Shown: piece by piece, positions 30,805-42,804 of the stretch
How positions within the stretch are numbered: position 1 is the stretch's first letter
Layout: each line of letters opens with the position of its first letter
NCBI RefSeq assembly: GCF_902459465.1
Contig: NC_047078.1
Span: forward strand, 1,470,691 to 1,534,690
Source of the DNA: Asterias rubens
Taxonomy: Eukaryota; Echinodermata; Asteroidea; Forcipulatida; Asteriidae
Direction: 5' to 3'
DNA length: 64,000 bases
Notes under the pieces: model-generated
Told to the model about the DNA's origin: nothing
Database searches by the model: none
What the model saw: only the letters and a program-made list of their open reading frames with translations
Program-made: the position numbers and the translations under genes

Positions 30805-32839
30805 TATTCACTCCCGGTTCTCGACACAACAAAATGGCGAGCGTCAATTACGTGGGGGAAATTAAGCGTCCACGTGGACCCCGTTAGTACAATGGCAAGG
30901 GGAAACAATCAACGTGAAAGATCAGCATTGATAGATGTGGCTGCGTATCGTCTGCTGTGAATTCCCATCCATTCAGAATTCCAGATTGCATTCAATTCGA
31001 GCAATAAGGGAGCGTCTTCTTTAGAAAGGAATTGTTGATGTGGACTTGGGGGGGGGGGGTGGGGGGCAGAGAATGCTCGGTGGATTGCGGTAAAACCATG
31101 GAGGTAGACATAGTGGAACGAGTATAGTAACGTGGGGGGGGGGGGTAGGTCTACTAAATTATCTTTCTGGAAAAAGGGAAGACGTGTGTTAAACGATAAC
31201 TCGTGTTTGTAAAGGGGTGTACTTAGAGTTATAGGGACATTTATTATTTTTCTCTGAAACCAGAAAGATCTGTGCTCAATATTGACTCTGTAAAAAGAGG
31301 GTTATCCTTATTTTATAGAACGTGCAATTTTGTTTCTGTAAGTAGGAAGATCTGTGTTAACACTGAATCGTGACATATTGTTTACGTAAACTGCTCATAG
31401 TATACGTCATACACTGCCGGGAGTAGATGTAGCCTATAATTATGCGGGTTGTGCAGATGTTCAAGTTAATTTTTGATATGAAATGTTAAACGAAAGGAAA
31501 TAATGTTATCTCCATGTTTGTTGGAAAGTAGTGTGCTGATTTGTGTAGAAGTTGTGATTTAAAGTTTCTGCATGGTTTTCTATATGAAAGTATCGCTCCG
31601 TTTTGTGACACCCGTTGGGTGAACGACATCAAGATTTCAAAACTGGAAACATTATTTTACTAAATTAAAGGGGCCCTGGTATTTGTTGTTTTGGTGGTTG
31701 AGCCAGCGTGTGAGTTAATTTATTATTGTATAGCTAAAGTGCGGCCTGTATGTGTCGTGACTCAGAGTTGGTCCAGTCTGCTCGAAGATCTGAAGTGTGT
31801 GTCTCATTTTTGATGAATGCATAATAGTTTGTAAGTAAATGAGTTACGAAAACCACAATGGGAAAGAGCGACAGCGAACTTTGTTACAGCATAATTTTGT
31901 CATACAGCATAATTTGTGAGAAAACAGAATTAGCTGTTGCAAACAACTTACCAACCAAAAGGACCGACAAAATGCAAAGATGGCCTGACGCTTCGACCCT
32001 AGCAGAGTCTTTCTCGAATGATAACACAATTAAAAACAAACATAAACAGGTAACTATGTTTGTCGTATACAGCAAACATTGTCATACATTCGCAATTTCA
32101 GTCAATCTGAAATAAAACAACATGATATGGGCAAAGTTCCATGACCAACAACAAAAACATCACATAAGAACCATTCCAATTAGCATAGGAACCACCCTAA
32201 TCCCTAACCGTCAACAACAAACACAAGAACGACAACAAAAATTATCATCATCAACAACAATACCACAGAAACTGACGCAGCAATTAGCAACAACGATTAA
32301 CAACAAAAATACTACCACGGCAACAAGAACAGAACTTTGACGCAACAGCATCAACACGAATAAGCGAGATATATAATGTTCAAGTACATTCGCCCTTGTA
32401 ATGGCAATTTACCTAATGGAGGCCGGCATTTTCACTGGCAGTAATTGAGTTGATTAAGGTTAGAACCATCATGGATCGATGCCTTTGAAAATTATCTTTG
32501 GATTTTTTTAGATTTAAATATTAATAGAAATGATGAATGACCACTGCGAGTAATTCTCGAGGGAAAACATTATTTAATACTGACTAACATTAATTATTTA
32601 TAGCAGTACAAATTCACCAACAAAAGTATCTTACTCTAAAAATAATACTCTCAGAGTAAAGGGGAAACGTTACCTGACATGACTTGAAATCATTGCGTAT
32701 TTTAATTGCCGCAATCAAAATAAGAACATGGGGCAAATGGTTCTCAAATCTACGGTAAACCGTTTTTGCTGTGCACGGAAACGGTATCCCAAAGTTTCAT
32801 GACTGGCACTTGCTGCATTAGGCGAGGATCAAACATGAG
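30805..32839. other. Gene-free stretch with CAA-rich tract
   Basis: Two poly-G runs (about 31048-31064 and 31134-31145). From 32141 to 32335 the plus strand is CAACAA/AACAACAA-rich low complexity, giving a Gln/Thr-rich open frame that I do not consider a gene. Confidence 0.45.
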
Positions 32840-33213
32840 TTAAAGGCAGTGGACACTATTGGTAATTACTCAAAATAACTGTATGCATAAAACCTTACTT
32901 GGTAACTATGTAAGGGGCAGCTGCTGATTGATAGTATAAACCATTGTGAGAAACGGATCCCTCTGAAGCTACGTACTTTTCAAGGAAGTTCACGTATTTG
33001 ATTTCGAGACCTTAGAATTTGAGGTCTCGAAAGCATTTGAAAGCACACAGCTTCGTGTGACCAGGGTGTTTTTTCTTTCATTATAATCTCGCAACTTCGA
33101 CGACCAATATTGAGCTCAAATTTTCACAGGTTTGTTATTTTTATGCATATGTTGAGATACACCAATTGAGAAGACTGGTCTTTGACAATTACCAATAGTG
33201 CCCAGTGATTTAA
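32840..33213. repeat. TTAA-MITE family 1, copy 14
   Basis: TTAA at 32840-32843 and 33210-33213. Starts AGGCAGTGGACACTATTGG. Full length. Confidence 0.9.
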
Positions 33214-34084
33214 AATGTTTAGACAATAATTAGAACACACTTGTACTTACTCAATGTTTACGCTGAATCCTTTCATGTACTCCAACAATCGGTTAAAAAA
33301 TCACTTTGTACAGAACAAACTTGTAGGCCTAAGACTAGTGTCCACTACATCGACGAGTCTCTTGAATTGTAAACTTAGCGTCACATGTTTACTTCCCAAC
33401 CCGTACGGACCATACGTAAAGTCAAGACGTCAAGGCAGTATTCTGAACGTCATTGAGAAAAAGTACAGTTTATATCAACTACAACGTCCCAACGGTATTC
33501 CAAATCTCATATTCCACACTGAGTCTACAACTATAGCAAGAGAATGACACTGAGGAAAGGATGGCAATAACATCCAACTGTAGAGAGTTTACTATAAATG
33601 AAACATCATCAGCGGCGTGTCAAACCATAGAAGAAACCAACATCCACACTAACTCGATATACAGCAGTTTTGGGGCGTTCGTCGCCGCACGAACAAAAAA
33701 GTCAATGGTCGATTTGTTTCCCTTTCTCTTCGAATCCTTGTTTAAAGAGTGACAATTCATTTTGTCTATTCCCTCAGAGGATGAGGCATCCAGCTTTCAC
33801 CATCCCATGGTTATTATTAGATTCCGTGAGCAAATACACTGGAGAGGCTCCCACTCTCCTCAAGCCAAACTCCAATTTATTTTGTGTTTTTCCTTCCCGC
33901 GCAGATTGGCTTTGCCGCGCTAGACACGTACGCGCAACACGGACTTGTAAACACCACGCACGGTTTATTGGATTTCACTCGTACGTGCCCGGGCGGACCC
34001 TGCCGTCTGATTGCTTCTGAGCGCGGCTGAGTCTACATGCAGTGACCGCTCAACTCTCGGCCTCTTCTTCGCACTACGGCTTTT
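33214..34084. other. Unassigned stretch, relatively GC-rich right part
   Basis: Three plus-strand open frames of 63-116 codons lie here, but none shows a domain, signal peptide or splice partner. 33890-34080 is richer in CpG than its surroundings and could be a promoter. Nothing proves it. Confidence 0.3.
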
Positions 34085-34704
34085 TAAATGAATACGGGTG
34101 TTTTGCAGACAGTCACGAACTTCTAAATAATGACGTGAACTGACAAGAAATTTATAACAAACTGCTGAATTGAATAATATCCCTTGACAAATTGATATAA
34201 AGGCACTCCAGACACTATTGGTAATTACTCAAAATAATTGTTAGCATAAAAAATGACTTGGTATTAACGAGCTATGGAGAACTGTTGGTAATAAAAAAAA
34301 AAACATTGTGAGAAACGGCTCCCTCTGAAGTAACGTAGTTTTTAAGAAAGAGGTAATTTCTTACTCAAATAATGAAAGACTTCAACTGAAGCCTTTTATT
34401 ATTCATCTGCTGAAAGCACACAAAGTAATGCAACAAGGGTGTTTGTGCTTTCATTATTATCTCGCAACTTCGATAACCAATTTTGAGTTCAAATTTTTAC
34501 AGGCTTGTTATGTAATGCATACGTTGGGATACACCAAGTGAAAATATTGGTCTTTGACGATTACCAAAGGTATCTAGTGCCTTTTAATGAATACGGGTGT
34601 TTTTTCAGAATGTCACGAATCGACAAACAATAAATGACGTAAACTGACAAGGAATTTATAACAAACTGCTGTATGGAATAATATCCCAAGACAAATTGAT
34701 TTAA
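34085..34704. repeat. MITE family 1, copy 15, between duplicated flanks
   Basis: The MITE (about 34196-34587) is bracketed by two copies of a ~115-base sequence containing AATGAATACGGGTGTTTT, TTTATAACAAACTGCTG and ACAAATTGAT (34085-34198 and 34586-34704). The right copy is followed by a duplicated ACTTCCTCATTAAATCTTAA (34783, 34816). Confidence 0.8.
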
Positions 34705-35019
34705 TACAGGCCAAAAAAGTACAACACAGTCAAGTAAACAAAACATTAAGCTAAATACAATCTTAAAATGGTTCAGATTTTTGACTTCCTCATTAAATCT
34801 TAAACGTGTATTATGACTTCCTCATTAAATCTTAAACGTGTATTGTTTCGGATTAAGTTAAATAAAAAATACCCCATGCAGCTAAAACCATGAAGGAAAC
34901 CTCCACGCTGAAACAGTAAAACCCAAGTTATGCATAATTATTAATATCCAATGTGGGGTATGTTTCGTTTATTCTCGGCACATTAAAAGTGACAATATAG
35001 GTCACTAGGGTAGATCCAT

Positions 35020-35395
35020 TTGAAGGATTTGTAACACAAAACACAATGTCCACAGATTTACATTAAACTTACACCGTTTGAAGATAATGATAGTAGAAAG
35101 CGTACATTAAAATAGTACATGCTGAGGTGCTGTAGTTTTTGAGAAACGGGTAAGACAATGTCATGAAAAAAAAACTATTAAAATAATTATCGTCTCATGA
35201 TCAGTGAGACGCAAATTATTTTCATGACATTGTTTTACTCATTTCTCAAAAACTACAGCACCTCAGCAAGTAATATTTTCAGGGAAGCTTTCTACTATCA
35301 TTATCTTCAAACTGTGTAAGTTTAGTGGACATCTGTGGACAATGTTTTTTTTTTTTGCCCTACACAAAGTACATAATACCCTTTTTAAAGGAATC
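35020..35395. repeat. Foldback MITE family 3, full copy
   Basis: Arms carry AATGTCCACAGATTTACATT and CTGAGGTGCTGTAGTTTTTG with their reverse complements. The centre is a near-palindrome, TCGTCTCATGATCAGTGAGACG. Related pieces lie at 49410-49870, 60100-60165, 60620-60840 and 63581-63617. Confidence 0.85.
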
Positions 35396-35467
35396 TGTGA
35401 GATGGCCACACAACCTCGGAAAGCACACATCCTTTTCAATTAGTGAATGTTTTTACATTGAATGGCT

Positions 35468-35816
35468 TTAAAGGCAGTGGAAACTATTGGAAATTACTCA
35501 AACAAATGATTAGCATAAAACCTTACTTGGTGACGAGTTCTGGGGAGAGGTTGATGGTTTAAAACATTGTGAAAAACGGCTCCCTCTGAAGTGCCATAGT
35601 TTTCGAGAAAGAAGTAATTTTCCACGAATTTGATTCCGCATCCAAACGCACACAACTTCGTGTGACAAGGGTGTTTTTACTTTCATTATTATCTCGTAAG
35701 TTCGATGACCGATTGAGCTCAAATTTTCACAGGTTTGTTATTTTAAGCATATGTTCAGATACACCAAGTGAGAAGACTGGTCTTTGACAATTACCAATAG
35801 TGTCTAGTAACTTTAA
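35468..35816. repeat. TTAA-MITE family 1, copy 16
   Basis: TTAA at 35468-35471 and 35813-35816. Starts AGGCAGTGGAAACTATTGG. A small central deletion removes the palindrome. Confidence 0.9.
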
Positions 35817-36646
35817 GTTTTTAATGAGAGGAACAGTTAATCTGCCTGGGGCAGTCAGCAGAACTACTGGTTAGTTCTTGATCCAAAGTCCACTGTTTGG
35901 AAAAGGAAATACATGGAGGTAACAGGTGTAAGTTGCTAGACGGAAAGGATGTTTTTAAAGTGACTTTCTTTAATGGAGCACCCGTAATGTGTTGGCACAT
36001 CTCGAGGATAGTTTAAGACTGTTTAAATCTGGTCAACCAAAAAGGCAAATAATATGACAACTGACAAAACATTTATCACAACCAAACAAAATTAGGAATT
36101 AATCAAGTTAAATGTGTATGGGAATACAAATGATTGTGTTTCTGATAATATCCGTCTCACACAAAGCTGTACTGTAGTAAGATTGTTTAAAGAAAATCGT
36201 TTACAAACATTTTATAGGAAAAAAACAAATCTAACCAAAAATCAACCACTGTGGGAATAAATACCGCCCTCTATTGACCCATACAGCGAGAGCCCAACCT
36301 TAATAGTTATCTAATATTTTTGAAGGGAAACAGAGAAGACACAGACAATTTCTAGAAGGTTTTAAGTTGCTTAAAAATGTGCTGTAAATTTTACGCTTTA
36401 ATCAATGGACGAACTCCACTCTAGAGTATTATGTGTTGTGGTTTTAACATTTTTGTAGCACACCTTAAAGGTAAATAGTGGCCGACATAAACACCAGAAT
36501 ATCTTTAAACATTTGAAATAAATGACACAATGAACAACTTGAATTCTTTTTAAACAACAAAACAAATTTCCTCGGTGTATGAATGTTCTTATATGGTATA
36601 CATGTACAACTTTTTGTGCAATCCCCTCTAACAAATATGACCTGAG

Positions 36647-36835
36647 CCAAATTTCACAAAGCTGTTCAGCTCAAACTTCTGCTTAGCACAGAAAAGTAAT
36701 GCTTAGCAGCAATGGGTTACCAGCGAAAGTACAGTGTAAATTAGATTACGCATGGCCGGTTCCCTGATAATTTTTGCTTAGCACAAAAATTTGTCCAGCA
36801 AAAGTTACACACAACACAAATTAAAAACATTTCTG
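36647..36835. repeat. Diverged palindromic MITE (GGGCCCAATTTC family)
   Basis: GAGCCAAATTTCACAAAGCT start and several TGCTTAGCA motifs. The right end is missing. Confidence 0.55.
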
Positions 36836-37129
36836 AAGCATAAGGTGCTATAATCTAAAAGCAGACAAGTAAAAAAAGTGTAAGTCTTTTAGCAAGTGTA
36901 TATCTTGGTCAAAGGTAAGAATAATATTCCTGTAGTCAAACTTGTTTTATGTGACCAGTAACATTGGATTTTTATTTACAGGGCATCACTAGGAACTAGG
37001 GGGTTAAGATTTAAAAAAAACAGTGCTGGAGTTTTCTGCAACAACACTCATCTTTTCATCTTCTTTTCTTCGTCATAATGCCTTTCTTCTCGAGGTGATA
37101 AACAGGCCTGGAATTTCATGTTTGAGAAG

Positions 37130-37377
37130 GCAAAGCCATTTTTATTTTGCAAGAGCACTTTCTTACGGAAATCTTACACAGAGCACTTTTATTGGGAAAT
37201 CTTAAATTGCTGTTGGAAACATCTGAAGGGGCACCAAGGCCACGACAGAGGCCGGGGCCATCTTGTAATTCCAGAACTGGATTAACCGCTATATGTATAC
37301 CAGTTGAAATGTTTTTTGTACAAACTTCTGTTATTTTCTGATGGGCTGATGAACAGCAGTGATGAAGTTCTCTATCC
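37130..37377 (-). other. Presumed U2AF1 3' UTR
   Basis: Downstream of the stop codon on the minus strand. AATAAA is present in reverse (TTTATT) at about 37139, a possible poly(A) signal. No experimental end is available. Confidence 0.35.
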
Positions 37378-40300
37378 TTAAAACCGACCGGAGCGCTCCC
37401 GTTCCCCAGACCTGCCTCGTCGACGGGAGCGGTCTCGGCTCCGGGAGCGCGACCTCTTCCTCTCTCTGCTTGGAGAGCGCGAGCGGGATCGTCTCTTCTT
37501 CCGGAGCCCGTACAGCTTTCGCCGAAGCTGACGAGAGATCGGCTTCAGATGCATGAAGTTACAGAAACCACCTCGGGTGCATTCCCTACAACAACAAAAA
37601 ACAGTATCAGACATCTATTTCATCATTCAATAATGACGTTGATATGTGATGGATTAAGAAAAGCAAAGCCAGCGTAAGGAGAGATGAAGTTAACTTTAAG
37701 CATATTAGCAAGCATTATTAGGCCAAGTCTTGGCAAAAGCTGGAACAGGACTGTAAAAAAATTACCTAAAAAGGATTGATTTATAACACGACTCTCTGGA
37801 AAGCCAATGCAGCAAGGCACTCCTCCACTGCTTACCAGTACTCCGCTTCCCTCTTACTCATAATCTGGCATAGAATAATCCTGCTGTCTACGCACATACT
37901 GTGGGACCAAACGTCTTCCACAAACTACAAGTAGTTTGTCAAGATTTATATGATTAAGAAATGCGCCTAAATGAGATTTGTAAATACAATTTTGGAAAGA
38001 GCAATAATTGTAAATTTAACCTTGAGTGTGTCCGCGTGCATCAATTATTGTTGTGACATTTATTTAGTCTTGCGGTCATGGCCACCTTATAAGAGTTAGG
38101 CGGACACCTTTTCAGCCAGCATTGGATGGACAATTGGTTTCTTCCGTTTGTACAGCTGGTACTCTAACAAAAAACCCTGGTTTGTGCACTGTGCATTTGC
38201 TTTTCAAAGTCTCCCGTGGAATTTTGTGGAAAGAGCCAGTTGAATGGGAGAGTGCACCGGGAGCAAAAAAGGTTTTTACAGTTTGTAGATCGATATCTGC
38301 TTTTTATTGTCCATACAATATGCTCTTGTTCACCTCCCCACCCTGAAGGGCCTTTTGGGCAACCCTCACAAAAGAGCAAAATGCCTATAAAAGGAATTGA
38401 CTCCATGACAACCTATAGAGCCAGGTCAAAGGTTAAATACACTGGACACTACCGGTACTCAAAATAATTGTTAGCATAAAAAAATTTACTTGGCAACAAG
38501 AAATGGAAAGCTGTTATTGTATAAAACATTGTAAGAACAGCTCCCCCTGAAGTAACATAGTTTTCGAGAAAGAAGTAATTTTCTACTAAAATCTGTGAAT
38601 TTGATTTTGAGACCTCAGAATTAGATTTTTAGGTCCCCAAATCAGGCATCTGAAATTACACAACTTTGTGTGACAAGGGTGTTTTTTCTTCCATTATTTC
38701 TCAACTTCGACGACCAATGAGTTCAATTTTTCACAGGTTTGTTATTTTGTGCATGTTGAGATATACCAAGTGAGAAGACTGGTCTTTGACAATTACCAAA
38801 GGTGTCCAGTGTCTTTAAGAACATTTCATTTTTCCACTCACCCCATTTCATACTGGCGACAGCAGGCCTCTCTGAAGTCTGTCACCGGAGACAGCTCGGC
38901 TCTGATTGGCTGACCGTTGAACCATCGATTGTTCAAATTGGTGACTGCTGACTCCGCGTCCTCCTCACGGCGATACTACGAAAAAGTTGTTAAAGAAGCA
39001 TTTCATGTAAATAGGTATTAATTTTACCTCGGGAGTAAAGATGAAAAAGGTCAAGGGTTCGAATCCCACTCAAGTAATATGCAGGTTGGTCCTTGGAAAA
39101 AAGTAGGAATGCTTTGGCGAGCACAGTGGCTGACACTTCAGGAAGGCAACGAAGGGGGTTCCTTCTTGTTATTTGCCTTGGTGCCCTGGTGATTCCTGGT
39201 GGTATAGAGTGCTGTTGTTGCTTTAGTGGGGTTTCTTCTATATTCAGTGTATTTGTTTCTCTCTTGTTCATATTAATAGTTCATACAAACTATACATTTC
39301 AGCATTATTATACAAAATGGTGAATGCGTACATAAACGACATAGCTCTGAGCAGTTTGCCACCATAAACCATTCACAGTAATTCAATCAAATACAATGTT
39401 TTAAGTTAAAAGAGGACTTTATTTCATAACCAAACATCTTAAAATACCTTTACGTAGACATTGCCCACAAGATGGTCTCCCAAATTGTCGCAGACGTTCA
39501 TTTCCTCAATTTCTCCATATTTCTCCTCCAGTTCAGTGAAAACCTCCTCAAAGAAATCGTCGAAATGTTGCTGCATTTCTACATCCGATACGTTGGATAC
39601 TGTCAAGAAAACAAAACAAATGTTATTGTTTACAAAATTGTATTCGAAATTATGTTTCTTACTAAAACAACTGAATCTGAGAAGCCTTTCTAAAATGTGG
39701 TCAAAATGTGCACTGCATTTCTACATCCGATACATTGGAAACTGTCAAGAAAACAAAACAAAATGTCTGGTTAGCAAAATTTTGTTTGAATGTTTCTCGC
39801 TAACAAAATGGAATCAAAGATCCTTTCTAAGGCATCTGAAATCAGACAAATTTATGCAAAAAGGATTTTTTTCTCTTTCACTATTTTCTTACTTTTTTGA
39901 TGACCAACTGAGCCCAAATTTGCAAAGAATTGTTCTTTTATGCTTATTTTGGGGTACACCATTACCATGCAGGCCTAATACTTCATGGAGGCGATTGCCT
40001 CCGTTGCCCCTTGTCATTGCCTTGGTGCCCTTGAAATGCTCCAGTAGAAATTTACAATTTCCTCATGTGGTGCCCTTTGCCAAAGAGAAACAGCCTTGGT
40101 GCCCTTGCCCTTTCACAAACAAGACATACAGCCCTGCCAAGTGAGAATACTGGTCTTGGAAATTTTACCAAATGTATCCAGTGCCTTGACGAAGTAAGCG
40201 GGATAACAAATAACTTTAACAAAATAATAATAATTGAAGTTTCTTTCTTACTGTTTCCTCCATCTGCACTCTGCGCAGTATTCTGTGGATTCTGGTAAAT

Positions 40301-41806
40301 GTTGGACAGAACAATCGTCTGACTGAACGTTGGCTTGTTGTGAAGTCGAGAGCAACGGTCCCCATGGCGACATGCACCAATCTTGAAGTAGAAGGAACAG
40401 TTGACTCTGAAAAAACACACAAATAAAAAACCAATTGTTCAACCTGGTTGAAGATGCGTCAAAGTCTGCGACGTGGCGATTGAACGTTTGCACACCTTAG
40501 AGTTAGGCAAAAAAAACTAAAACAAAAACAGTTGATCGTCCCCGCCCGCATCCTTTTTGGGGGCCGCATCCTTTGTTATTTTTCAATTTTTTGTGAAGAA
40601 AAAAAACACCTCCATCTTTTCAAAAGGACTGGCGTAGGAGCTTTTTCCGAATCTAAAGTGATGCTCTCGAAAACGTGTAACCGTCTGTTTCATAAAACAA
40701 TAATAGTGAATGCCTACCAGCAAATCTTTTTAAAAATCCGACCCTGTTAATACTAACACAGTAATAGTGTTAACACAGGTCCTCATGTAGCCCTGGTAGG
40801 ACGTCAGTTTTTGTTTTAGTTTTTTTTGCCTAACTCTAAGGTGTGCAAACGTTCGATCGCCACGTCGCAGACTTTGACGCATCTTCAACCAGGGTTTACA
40901 GAAGGTAGTGGTGAAATACTTCTCTTGACATATTATTCCATGAAATGCTTTAATGTTTGAGAAAACAGTAAAACCAATTGGCGTTTCGCCGTGTCATGAC
41001 ATGTGTTTAAAATAAATCCGTAATTCTCGTTAACGAGAATTGATATTGTTTTACTGTTTTCTCAAAAAGTAAAGCATTTCATTGATTAATATTTCAAGAC
41101 AAGTATTTCACCACTACCTTCTGTAAACCCTGTAAGTTATTTGTAAATCTGTGAACTTTTTTTTTTGCTGTACCGAAAGGGTCCAATGGCTTTAAAGCCA
41201 TTGGACCCTTTCGGTAAACAGTATTGTCCAAGGCCCACACTTCGTGTATCACAACTTCTATATCAAATAACAAACCTGTGAAAAAGGCTCCAATGGCTTT
41301 AAATCAAAATTTGAAAAATAATATATATTTAAAAAATAAAAAAAATTAAAAAACAATCACTATCATATTCATAGTATCAGCAAAAAGGGAAAAAAAATGG
41401 AAAAGTTTCCGTATGGCGCCACCACTTTTTCATTCGATATAAAATAATATAGGAACTTATTTACCTGATTCATATATCCCTTTTTGTAAAAATGAGTGAA
41501 AAAGTGGTGGCGCCATACGGAAAGTTATCCCGGGTGAAGAACTGGGCATGCTGACGACTCAGCGACTGGTCCCGCGACGACGCAGGCCAGCGCATGAGCG
41601 TGGACGCCGTGGTATTTTTTGTCAAAATTACATCAACCAATTGAAATAAGAAACAAAAACGAAAGGAGAAATTACCAAGCAAATTCTCCAATCGTATATC
41701 TGTGTAGGACACTCGTTAAAATACAAATAAGAACATCAACTGAGGAAAACACTCAAACTTACTTGTCTTTCTCTGTTCCAAAAATCGACGCTAAATACTC
41801 CGCCAT
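37378..41806 (-). CDS. U2AF1: U2 snRNP auxiliary factor small subunit (U2AF35), 5 exons, 230 aa
   Basis: Nuclear splicing factor that reads the AG of the 3' splice site as partner of the large U2AF subunit. Coding exons: 41806-41763, 40406-40252, 39599-39448, 38975-38842, 37585-37378. All introns are GT-AG and the total of 693 bases closes the frame. Zinc finger 1: C18, C27, C33, H37. S34 and Q158 match human S34 and Q157 by my alignment. The UHM/RRM follows, with the R134-W-F motif in NNRWFNGQP. Zinc finger 2: C156, C164, C170, H174 in [19 protein letters not shown]. An RS-rich tail from about 185 ends in ERERSGRF, as the human protein does. Human U2AF1 has 240 aa; this tail lacks the glycine run. 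The junction segment [13 protein letters not shown] is one residue longer than human. The gene is divergent to PSENEN. Identification is secure. Confidence 0.97.
38433..38818. repeat. TTAA-MITE family 1, copy 17 (U2AF1 intron 4)
   Basis: TTAA at 38433-38436 and 38815-38818. Ends 24 bases from the donor of U2AF1 exon 4, so it sits right at the start of the intron. Confidence 0.9.
39020..39110 (+). repeat. tRNA-like B-box relic
   Basis: GGGTTCGAATCCCAC at about 39055 is a perfect pol III B box in U2AF1 intron 3. There is no A box at the right distance and no cloverleaf. Probably a SINE remnant. Confidence 0.35.
39557..39850. repeat. Tandem duplication of the U2AF1 exon 3 start with its splice acceptor
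   Basis: The 5' end of exon 3 plus about 100 bases of upstream intron (39557-39703) is repeated once, diverged, at 39704-39850. The shared block contains TGCATTTCTACATCCGATAC and AACTGTCAAGAAAACAAAAC-like sequence. The copy keeps an AG acceptor (39743-39742) followed by codons for SNVSDVEMQ, then a stop after four more residues. Confidence 0.85.
39838..40190. repeat. TTAA-MITE family 1, copy 18, degraded
   Basis: GCATCTGAAATCAGAC, then TGACCAACTGAGCCCAAATT, and the right end GTATCCAGTGCCTT. The right arm is interrupted by about 160 bases (39970-40135). Confidence 0.65.
40443..40892. repeat. DNA element with ~85-base inverted ends (U2AF1 intron 1)
   Basis: CCTGGTTGAAGATGCGTC onward (40443-40526) is almost exactly reverse-complementary to 40808-40892, including the CTAACTCTAAGGTGTGCAAA block. 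The interior is non-coding. It truncates the adjoining family 4 MITE on its right. Confidence 0.85.
40893..41306. repeat. Two TTAA-MITE family 4 copies joined head to head
   Basis: One copy ends and the next begins at a shared TTTAAA (41191-41196), making a perfect 46-base palindrome at 41171-41216 built from GGGTCCAATGGC and its complement. The second copy is cut short after about 110 bases. A third copy is at 63216. Confidence 0.85.
41406..41524. repeat. Small palindromic MITE (TTTCCGTATGGCGCC family), copy 1
   Basis: Ends TTTCCGTATGGCGCCACCAC and the exact reverse complement. About 120 bases, in U2AF1 intron 1. Confidence 0.9.
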
Positions 41807-42360
41807 GTTGCTTTTTTGTTAGTGAACTCACGACGAACTCTCTCGCGTTGGATTATCGTTTTTGTGAGAAAACGTTTCTCGCCCCAAAACCTTTTCGCCC
41901 CACTTCGATTAACGCGTCGGTAAAATTTCTAAATAAATTACAGCATATATTTTTCAACATCAATTAAAATTTAAGACAAAACTAAGTAATAGCTTTTAAT
42001 TATGAGCTGAAAACAGCATTCTTTTAAAACAGTATGATTGTGTAACTTTTGAAGGATTTGATAAATAAAAAAGTTGTATGAAACTTGCGATGGGGGCGTA
42101 AAGCTCTAACGCCGTGTGGGGCGAATTGACAGTGTTATCCTCGTTCATTATGCTGTCAAATTAGTTTTATATTGTGACGTAAATTAAATCAAACTTTAAC
42201 TTATTATTAAAGAAAATAAGTATTGTAGGTCTAACTTGGTTTTTAGAAAAAAATTTATTTTAAACTACTAAATTTGTAGTTAAATTATTTTAGTAGATCA
42301 CAAAGTTGTGTTGTCAAAATTTATTTCCAGTTCCGGTTTCTGAGGCAGTGTCGGCTTTAT
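41807..42360. promoter_or_regulatory. Probable bidirectional promoter between U2AF1 and PSENEN
   Basis: Lies between the U2AF1 start codon (minus) and the likely PSENEN 5' UTR exon (plus). TTTCTCGCCCCAAAACC and TTTTCGCCCCAC at about 41875-41907, with a reverse match GTGTGGGGCGAA at 42114, are the only GC-rich motifs. There is no TATA box at an evident position. Transcription starts are inferred, not seen. Confidence 0.5.
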
Positions 42361-42503
42361 TTGTTTCTAGTTCTTTCCTTATTATTGTGATGACAATGAG
42401 ACTGTTTTTAAGTGTAGTTTTGTGAATAAGCTCTACGAATTATACTCTGGGATAGCTAGAAAACCGCAAATAAACACAACAAGTTTCCTCAGTCTTTGTT
42501 TTG
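42360..42503 (+). other. Probable PSENEN 5' UTR exon (right end at 42503)
   Basis: The sequence ends CTTTGTTTTG followed by the donor GTGAGTTT at 42504. The coding exon is preceded by the acceptor TTTCCCCATATCCCATCAG (AG at 43412-43413). Together they imply a spliced leader. The left end is a guess. Confidence 0.5.
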
Positions 42504-42622
42504 GTGAGTTTTTACAACTATTCACTTCAATTTCAACATGTACAATCTTTACTCAAATCAATGAACACTGATTATTTATTGATGATTCAGTAGGGCCTAC
42601 AGTGTGTGTGTAAAAAACTTAC

Positions 42623-42641
42623 CCCCCCCCCCCCCCCCCCC
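42623..42641. repeat. Poly-C run
   Basis: An uninterrupted C homopolymer of about 18 bases followed by an A-rich tract. Confidence 0.9.
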
Positions 42642-42804
42642 GCAAAAAAAAAGAAAAAAAAAGAAGAGAATCCGGACAAAAATAAGAAATAAAATCCACG
42701 ACCACCACCTTTTCACCTATTTCCACAAAAAGAAAAAGGAATAATAAATATCATTTTTGTTTGGTAAATAATTAGGTACTTTTATGTTTTATTGTTCGGA
42801 TAAC

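Noticed and set aside
33254-34020. Cluster of plus-strand open frames of 63-116 codons
   Set aside because: No recognisable domain, no splice partners, and mutually overlapping frames; listed only as an unassigned stretch.
39461-40144. 227-codon plus-strand open frame
   Set aside because: It is antisense to U2AF1 exon 3 and runs through duplicated intron and MITE sequence; no domain.
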